Positions 56,650 through 64,000 of a DNA stretch of 64,000 bases are shown piece by piece. The position numbers and the translations under genes are program-made. Source of the DNA: Nageia nagi (lineage: Eukaryota > Pinophyta); contig JBITNC010000001.1 of NCBI GenBank assembly GCA_050084985.1, forward strand, positions 162,130,001-162,194,000, read 5' to 3'. Every line of letters begins with the position of its first letter. Positions within the stretch are counted from its first letter, which is position 1. The notes under the pieces were generated by a model. It did no database searches. It saw nothing but the letters and a program-made list of their open reading frames with translations, and was not told the origin of the DNA.

Positions 56650-58630
56650 TGTATATCCATACATAATAAATTCTTAATTAGAGCCCCAGTGTACTTTACT
56701 TGCAACTATGAGTTCATTTTAAGATCTCCGAAAGTTTTTTTGAACAAATAAAGTGGGCCGGATAAAACGATGATGTCATGGAAGATAAAATAGTCACGTC
56801 TTGGTAAAGACTGGGTCCCAGAAGTGATGAGGTCAGCAAGAGATAATCGAAGAAGCTGGAGCCCGTAAATTAAGTGTTCTGAAAGTAAAGCATTTCAGAA
56901 TAAGATGATGATGTCACAAAGGATAAGATAGTCGCATTTTGGTAAAGATCAGGTTTCAGAGATGATGATGTCAGCAAGGGGTAATTAAAAGCTCGAGTTT
57001 CGGAGAAGGTGAGTAAAACATTCCAAAAGTATGAAGATGACATCATGGGGAGAATAATGTTCACATTCTTGAATGAAACTGGGTCTCGAAAGTGATGAGG
57101 TCAGCAAGAGATAATCAAAGAAGCTGAAGCCCGTAAATTAAGTGTTCCGAAAGTAAAGTGTTCCAGAATAAGACAATGATGTCATAGAGGATAAGATAGT
57201 TGTATTTTGGTAAAGATCAGGTTCTGAAGATGATGATGTCAACAAGGGGTGATTAAAAGCCTAGGTTCCAGAGAAGGTGAGTAAAATATTCTGGAAGTAT
57301 GAAGATGATGTCATGGGGAGAATAATGTTCACATTCTTGAATGAAACTGGGTCCCAGAAGTGATGAGGTCAGCAAGAGATAATCGAAGAAGCCAAAGCCC
57401 ATAAATTAAGTGTTCCAGAAGTAAAGTGTTGTGGAATAAGATAATGATGTCATAGAGGATAAGATAGTCACATTTTGGTAAAGACCAGGTTTCAGAGATG
57501 ATGATGTCAGCAAGGGGTGATTAAAAGGTCAGAGTCAGTAGATAAAATGTTCCGAAATGAAATGATAAAAGCTTAATTGTGGAAAAGCCCGAGTTCCAGA
57601 GAAAGTGAATAGAGCATTCTAGAAGTATCAAGATGACATCATAGGTAGGACAATGTTCACATTCTTGAATGAAACCGGGTCCCGGAAGTGATGAGGTCAG
57701 CAAGAAGCGATCGGATAACCAGAGCCAGTGCATAAAACATTCCAGAAGTATGAAGATGACATCACAGGGAGAACGATGTTCACATTTTTGAATGAAATCA
57801 GGTCCCAAAAGTGATCAAATAGCCGGAGCCAATAAATAGGATATCCCAGAAGAGACGAGGATAGCGAGAAGTTAGATCACAGTCATCAAGAAGCTGTATC
57901 ATCTGCAATCTGCCTAATTTTGTAATATTCTACCAAGTGGTGTATGTAGGTAGTATCGGTTAAAAGAAGGCTAAAATCTTGAAGCCATTTTGTAAATGTT
58001 TCTGTTCTACAATTCTTGTAACTGTTGTTGCTTCAGTATAAGTATATGAAAATAAAGTGAAAGAAGGGTCGAAAGCCCTAGTATTGCTCTTTACATTTGT
58101 TCTCGAAGACCTATAGTTTTTATCAGTAATATGAAACCATCTTGACCTTTCTTATCTAGCACTTGTAATTATCATTCTTAATTTGGTTACATCGTGGTAA
58201 CTTGGCTTGTTTCCTGAATGGTAATCATGAGTTGCTAGTATAACTATGTCTGCTACATGGTAGAGTAAAGCTGGGAAACTATTAGAGAGTGAGAGCTTGT
58301 ACCGTAGCTGCTACACTAGATTCAGACCAAGGTTTCACACACTGTGAAAGCCCACGCTAAACTAGTGATCCACCTTTGCTTTCTCTCTTGTTACCCTAAG
58401 CCTTTGCTTAAATTCCTCACACTCTACTCCTTTTATTTTCCTTTCCTATTACCCTAACCCTTTTGCTTAAATTCCTCGCACTCTACTCTTTTATTTTTCT
58501 TTCCTGCTACTTTTCCTACACCTAATGTATAAGGAATCGGCCTTCTTCGGAGATCAGATTGTCACCATAGTCTGTTCTTGATTTACTTTGGTTAAGATTG
58601 TTCGCGGTGCCTATATTACACAATCTTAAT
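56650..58630 (+). repeat. Element E2 3' LTR
   Basis: Starts TGTATATCC; matches the 5' LTR including the expanded repeat part (56750-57850) and the TATA box at 58037-58046. It ends cacaatcttaat, after which the expected caaca is absent and tcagtc follows. The polypurine tract normally found just upstream is not evident: the bases before it are cccccagaagtcaccataa. E1 has the same arrangement. Confidence 0.88.
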
Positions 58631-60886
58631 TCAGTCTTTTATAATTCACATTATAGTTTTTATATAGGTGTTGTAAGAGGTCTCATGTAGAGTCCATGTT
58701 ACCACCAACTATCTCCATAACTTTACATTTTAATATCATTTCCACAATATGAGATGCATACACTTTTTCATTTAATTTTTAAGTATGTATGTTTAATAGA
58801 TACTTAAGTTCAATTTCTTGAATAAAAGGGGCTTTTTTTTTATCATTTGGGATTTATAATATAATAATTATGTGATACTCTATAGATCACAACATATATT
58901 ACACAACATATTTTTATTTTTGTTGCTATAATTCCAATATTTTTTTACCATCTTATCAATGTTGTTCTCATGATTGCATTTCAATATTTATTCATCTTAT
59001 GCAATTTCCCCCATATTAATATAGCATTTAATCATAGTAATTTTACATACTTTCAAGATTAATAAATGTGTGATAAAAAATTGCATTTGAATGTCCAACA
59101 ATATGCATTTTTTAAGAGATAGTATATAAAACTATACATGCCAATTTAAATCAATTTGAATTTGACAATGAATCAATAGAGAATTGCTTAGTATATTTAT
59201 ATTCAAAATAGATTAATACCATTATGAAAGAAACACTAATAAATATAAAAAAATATTTTTGAAAAATTATTTATGTTATGAATAAAATATCTCAACTTTG
59301 AAACTACAATTATAATTTTTCCAAATTTTACAATATACATAGAGAGAGTTCCATTGGCCTCAAGCAATTCATAAATCCTTGAAATTATTCTATCATAGTT
59401 TTATCTATAAATTCTTGCAATTTGGAATCCCTAATATCAAAATTTCTTACCTATTCTATGTAGAAGGGAAACTTAGTTTGTACACAAGTTTAAACTTGAA
59501 GACAAAATAAATTTTATTAATACATTCCTACATATTTGAACTAAAATCCAAACAATATTTCTAGATCTTTAAACTAATCATTTTCCCTAATGAATTTTGG
59601 AAATTCTATCCCTAAATTGCCTCATTATTTAAAGCATATTGCAACCTTAGTTTATTTAATACAAAATTAAAATTGTACAATGGAATCATAGATACCCATC
59701 ACTATTATGCATTATAGTTAGTGTATTTCACCACCCTAGCCACCATTTACAAATGAAGGAAACAATATTTAGTGGAGAATATTGAAATACACAAATTCAA
59801 ACCCTAATTTCATACCATAAACTCTTGTTTGCCTGGATTATTTGAGTATGTGAAAATAAATTTTTTGATGAAAGGTTTACCTTCAATATTGTTACAAGGG
59901 ACATTGTTGTGATGGATATGCAAAATGTGGAGGATTACATAAGTCTCAATTGTTTAGATGGGTATACAAAATATGAAAGAATACATAAGGCCTTACGGTT
60001 TTTACATAACTTACCTAAAGCTTGTTAGTAGAAATGTTACTATTCAACAATGGTTGAAGGCTATTGGTGGAAATGTTGTTATGTAACAATGGATGAGAGT
60101 TCTATAATAATGTTTGAGATCTTTCCCTTATTTTAGAATAATGATTATGTTTAAGTTTCAAGTTCTTTTTTTTTTTTAATTCTTACTTTGTAAGAAACCT
60201 CATGTGTATAAAACTAAATTATGAGTGTATATAACTAAATTCAATGCATATATAACTAAATTATGTATGTCTAGTATGAAATGTTGTACATATATTATAA
60301 TAAATTCCCAAGAAGAATTCAATTTTTTTTAGTTTGTATATAGTTTATTATGTGTGTATATGGTATATTGTATGCATATATTAAATTATTTATTAAATTT
60401 TTATATTATGTGCATTTATTATGAAGTGTTGTATGTATATAGTATATTATGTGTGTATATAAGCATCAAATATCATGCATTGCAGGGAATTAGGTTGTTG
60501 GAAATATATTTGATATACGCATGTAACATATGTGATATATACATGAGATATGTAATATATGTTAAGAAAAGATCTTATCAAAAATCAATTGATATAAACA
60601 TATGATATAATCAAATGAAGTAGAAAGATTAAACAATGGCAGAATTTTGATAAATACACAATATTTGTAGTTGAATTTGAGAAACAAATAAGCTTTTCTT
60701 ATACTCTTCTACCACCTCATTCCCATGCCTCAGGGTTGAAATTTAACACCTTCATTGAATGTTTTTATGTTTTTTAAATAGTTTTTACAATCCATTTATT
60801 TTTATAACTATCATATATGAAAGGTACATATTTTTATTATCATCAAAAATACATATATAATAGTAAAACATCCTAAATTCATTAAT

Positions 60887-60890
<4 letters not shown>
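58631..60890. other. AT-rich intergenic DNA
   Basis: No gene or mobile-element boundary recognised apart from the doubtful scrap at 59850-60110. Short open frames such as 60354-60605 are low-complexity Tyr/Ile/Leu-rich and unconvincing. Confidence 0.55.
59850..60110 (+). pseudogene. Doubtful pentatricopeptide-repeat-like scrap
   Basis: Broken plus-strand frames contain NFFDERF followed by VTRDIVV, and in another phase DGYAKCGGLHKSQLF. Both are typical wording of plant PPR proteins (FDEM--RD-VSWN, MYAKCG). A second, diverged DGYTKYERIHKA follows 47 bases on, suggesting a local duplication. No continuous frame exists, and the resemblance could be chance. Confidence 0.25.

Positions 60891-60892
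<2 letters not shown>

Positions 60893-60943
<51 letters not shown>
60893..60943. repeat. (AT)n microsatellite
   Basis: An uninterrupted run of alternating A and T, about 50 bases. Confidence 0.97.
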
Positions 60944-60948
<5 letters not shown>

Positions 60949-61489
60949 TAAAAATATTTATATATAACTGACAATATTTATATTTAATCTACACAAAAGT
61001 TAATTTTATTATATTTATGTCAAAAGCATTTCCATCTCCAGCTTGTTTCCAAAGTCCTCAGATCGAATGACTACCGAGTAGGCCATGAGGGTGGCAAGAC
61101 CACTAGAGTGATTTTGATTGCTGATGCACTCAAATAATACGGTTTGATTTTCATGGGGAATGTCCATCCATGATACGTATCAGATAGCTGTCAAGCGAGC
61201 CACAAGGTTAGCAAGACCGTCTGATGCACCTATGTCATTTGATGACCTCGTGCATAGCGTTGGGTGGCTGGTGATATGTGGGTTATTTTTTTATTAATAT
61301 TTCTAGACTATTGGATGGAGGGGCATGTGTTGTTGGATCAACCTAATAGATGGAATCATATGGATTTATCATTTAGTTGTTTCCCATGAATAATATCCAT
61401 TATATTTTGGTGTTTATAGTCATTTGCACCAGATGAAACTAGAGCATGCGTAGAGAGAAAAAATAGATTGGGTTTCTATATCTATAACT

Positions 61490-61770
61490 TTGCATTCAGA
61501 GGTTGGATTTGGTTATTAAATTTTTTTATAGAAGTTGTAGTTTATGTTGGGTTTCTATGTTTTTCATAATATCTAGTTATGGGTGTTGGATGCATTCAAA
61601 TTTTTGATTTTTTTGTTTAGTTGTTTTTCATGCATGTTCTTCATTATTTTCGGCATTTACACTTAGAGGTTGGATTTGGTTCTCATATTTTTGTAAAAAA
61701 GTTGTAGTTTTTGTCAGGTTTTTATATTTTTTCATAGTATCTAGTGATGGGTATTGGATGCATTCAAGTG
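61490..61770. repeat. Tandem repeat, 167-bp period, about 1.7 copies
   Basis: agaggttggatttgg occurs at 61498 and 61665. It is followed in both by aagttgtagttt, gggttt or caggtttttat, a tatctagt-atgggt-ttggatgcattcaa block and a T-rich tail. Copies are moderately diverged. Confidence 0.75.
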
Positions 61771-62284
61771 ATTGGCATTTCTTAGTGAATGATATCATAT
61801 GTTCTTGATGTTTGTAGGCATTTCAATAAAATTAGGAGTTGTGAGAGAAGGAGCTAAACACTTTTGACATATCGATTCACATAGGATGGATTTGGTTAAG
61901 ATATCTTTAAGTTTGCGTAAGGATTTTTTTTGGATTATTCATGTTATTTTTTTCAAAATGATTTATTTTTATTTTTATGGGATTTGGTATTTGATTGTCT
62001 AGAAATATTTATTTGCATTTGATTATGAATATGTTTACCTTATTTGATGGGTGTTGGTAATATTTATGCTATGTGTCTTGGCAGTTGAGGTTAGTATTTA
62101 GTTATTTCATAATATATATCATGAACTTTTAGTTTCATACATTTATGCATAACTTGGCATCTCTAGAATTTTGTTATGATGAGTTTTGATTCTTTTGTCT
62201 TGATGCATATTCTATGTTTGCATTTGCCATTTATGTTTTACATGAAACCTATAGTGAACATTTGCATAAAGTTGGCATTTGATA

Positions 62285-63000
62285 GATTGAAAATGTTTGT
62301 ATTAGCTTTCCTATGTATATATAGCTAAATATGATTTCAAGGACCACCATCTTAGTTCGATTTGATTGGGAAGACCATCATTTTTTAGTGCTCTTTCTTA
62401 TGTATATATAATCGAGTATGATTAAGAATATTTGATGGATAGAGTTGGAATCTAGTTGTTTGGAAATATTTATATTAGTTTTCCTATGTATATATAAGTT
62501 GGGGATTTCAAGGGGCACCATTTTAGTTGGGTTTCATTAGTATGGTGTGCTTAGATTAGTATGATTGCCTTTTGGTTAGGTATGGCTACCTGTATGGCTG
62601 TTTCAAGACTAGTAAATAGATGTTAATGGCTAGATACAAATTGCAGATGATGTCAAATGGCTGATGACATGATGGATGGTTCAATTAATTTCAGACCAGA
62701 TGAATTTTTGCATTGTGTTATTGAAATTAAATAGAAAATTTTAAAGTTTTTTTTTTTTTTTGTATTAAATCATATCATATGTAATTGCAAATCCTTCGAT
62801 GCTACATTTGATAAAATTGTATTTGTATCATTTACATTTTCAAACTATTTCATGGCCTTGTGTATAGTTGCATAAGAGTAATTAAAAAATGTTAGTACTT
62901 GTAGTCAAAACCAAATAAAATGATGGTCCTTGAAATCATACCAACTTATATATACATAGGAAAACTAATATAAACATTTTGAAACAAGCAAATGCTACCT
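62285..63000. repeat. Dispersed 75-bp motif in direct and inverted copies
   Basis: A block with gtttgtattagctttcctat, gtatatatag and atgatttcaaggaccacca (62295-62350) recurs in direct orientation at about 62460-62525 and in inverted orientation at about 62925-63000 (ggtccttgaaatcat, then tatatatacataggaaaact). The outer copies could pair into a stem with a loop of about 570 bases. This is compatible with a foldback or MITE-like relic; no target duplication was identified. Confidence 0.6.
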
Positions 63001-63425
63001 TGAATGTATCTAGAACTTTTTTATTGTTCTGCATTATTCATCCTCTTTTTTTTTTGATATAAAAATTATTATCTTTTTATTTCTGTGTAGTCTTGCACAT
63101 TAGCATGATTGTTTATCACAATCTCTTATTGCTACACTACAATATTGCTTCTAGGCCATTATCGCCCATTCTATTTTGCATAGAAAATGGCTACATTAAC
63201 CAAAGATAAAATTATTTTCATACTTACAGGCTCTTCTTACCTTGATGCTTGTTTGTAAATTACATCTATTGAACCTATTCAATAATGCTTCACCAAAAAT
63301 GTTGGATACCATGTGCAACTATCAAATGGAATGCACATGCATCTTGTCCTTCTTCATGATCAATACCATGAAACTATTCTAAAACAATAGTTGGTTAAAG
63401 GAGATGTTGTTCAATTATAAGAATA

Positions 63426-63911
63426 TTCTATGAATATACTTGGTAGTTTCATGTATGTATACACTTATAAATTAGTTTCTACAATCTTATTTATGCACAA
63501 AAAATTGTTTCTCTATTCATGAGTTTTTTCCAATGCAAGGTTATTCTCATCACTTGTATGAAAATAGTTCGTTAAAATGTTGCAAATTTTAGGAACTCCA
63601 AAATATCTTCTAAATGTATCAAAATTTGTACCGTTATGTAGTTCTCAAAGTAGCTTTGAAGGCTCTTATTTCTATGAATATACTTGGTAGTTTCATGTAT
63701 GTATACACTTATAAATTAGTTTCTACAATCTTATTTATGCACAAAAAATTGTTTCTCTATTCATGAGTTTTTTCCAATGCAAGGTTATTCTCATCACCCG
63801 TATGAAAATAGTTGGTAAAATGTTGCAAATTTTAGGAACTCCAAAATATCTTCTAAATGTATCGAAATTTGTACCGTTAAGTAGTTCTGAAAGTAGCTTT
63901 GAAGGCTCTTG
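63426..63911. repeat. Tandem duplication, 244-bp unit, two copies
   Basis: 63426-63669 and 63670-63911 are nearly identical, both starting ttctatgaatatacttgg and ending gaaggctctt. The few differences (for example cacttgtatg against cacccgtatg) suggest a recent event. The open frame at 63763-63966 lies in the second copy and is not a recognisable gene. Confidence 0.9.
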
Positions 63912-64000
63912 TGGATCCTCTCAATCTTTTTATCCTCTAACACAACAAAATTCATGTTCATGTTAGTATCAAAATATAAGACCTTATGAATGTATTTCCA

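Larger units (their letters stand above)
44548..58630 (+). mobile_element. Element E2: complete-structure Ty3/gypsy (Tat-like) element with an extra sense ORF
   Basis: About 14.1 kb: LTR, gag, protease, archaeal-type RNase H, RT, RNase H, integrase, ORF2, LTR. Gag-pol lies in one phase from 46679 to 52552 and ORF2 in one phase from 53043 to 56558, both broken only by stop codons. The flank before the 5' LTR is ttaat (44543-44547), and ttaat recurs at 58626-58630. However, the last bases of the 3' LTR (caaca) seem to be missing, so this duplication is less certain than the others. The second RNase H points to the Tat group; the order of domains is unusual. Confidence 0.9.
60944..64000. other. 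Intergenic DNA with local repeats
   Basis: The stretch 61020-61280 is noticeably less AT-rich than its surroundings but has no frame of interest. Further right are the repeats listed separately at 61490-61770, 62285-63000 and 63426-63911. No gene recognised. Confidence 0.55.

Noticed and set aside
60354-60605. 83-residue plus-strand frame rich in Tyr, Ile and Leu
   Set aside because: Low-complexity translation of AT-rich DNA next to an (AT)n microsatellite.

Overview
The window looks like intergenic DNA from a large, repeat-filled plant nuclear genome. It is AT-rich, has no convincing intact host gene, and most of it is nested and decayed LTR retrotransposons. The mixture of a chromovirus, two kinds of Tat/Ogre-like Ty3/gypsy element, a Ty1/copia element and a TRIM-like element, together with the heavy decay, fits a gymnosperm such as a conifer. 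The species cannot be named from the sequence alone. Element names A to E2 are mine.

Layout. Positions 1-1364 are unassigned. Element B (1370-27498, + strand) is a giant Tat/Ogre-like Ty3/gypsy element. A 5-bp target duplication (tttct at 1365-1369 and 27499-27503) pairs its two LTRs 25 kb apart. Element A, a chromovirus (1925-9261), is inserted inside B's 5' LTR, with target duplication tctca. Element C, a 985-bp TRIM-like element on the minus strand (17181-18165, duplication gtatt), is inserted inside B's reverse transcriptase. B has gag, protease, RT, RNase H, a second (archaeal-type) RNase H and integrase in that order. It also carries an antisense relic of a plant-mobile-domain gene between integrase and the 3' LTR.

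Positions 27504-35664 are a Ty1/copia element on the minus strand (D1). Its left LTR is followed by a second primer site and leader (D2), and B inserted into that leader. Positions 36344-44378 (E1) and 44548-58630 (E2) are two members of one Ty3/gypsy family, 169 bp apart in the same orientation. E2 keeps a 1,957-codon gag-pol frame and then a 1,171-codon extra frame (ORF2). Both are broken only by nonsense codons, apparently without a frameshift. E1 has lost almost all of pol but keeps gag and ORF2. Positions 58631-64000 are AT-rich DNA with a microsatellite, tandem and inverted repeats, and a doubtful pentatricopeptide-like scrap.

Most interesting: (1) ORF2 of E1/E2, a large sense-strand protein in the env position that I do not recognise and that has no obvious membrane segment; (2) an archaeal-type RNase H between protease and RT in E2, while B carries it after RNase H; (3) LTRs of E1/E2 built from about 122-bp repeats, each with what looks like a decayed TGACGTCA box; (4) the antisense plant-mobile-domain relic in B; (5) the chromovirus whose 3' LTR appears to be 4.3 kb long.

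All boundaries come from reading the sequence by eye. Domain limits are approximate. LTR termini backed by target duplications are the firmest coordinates.
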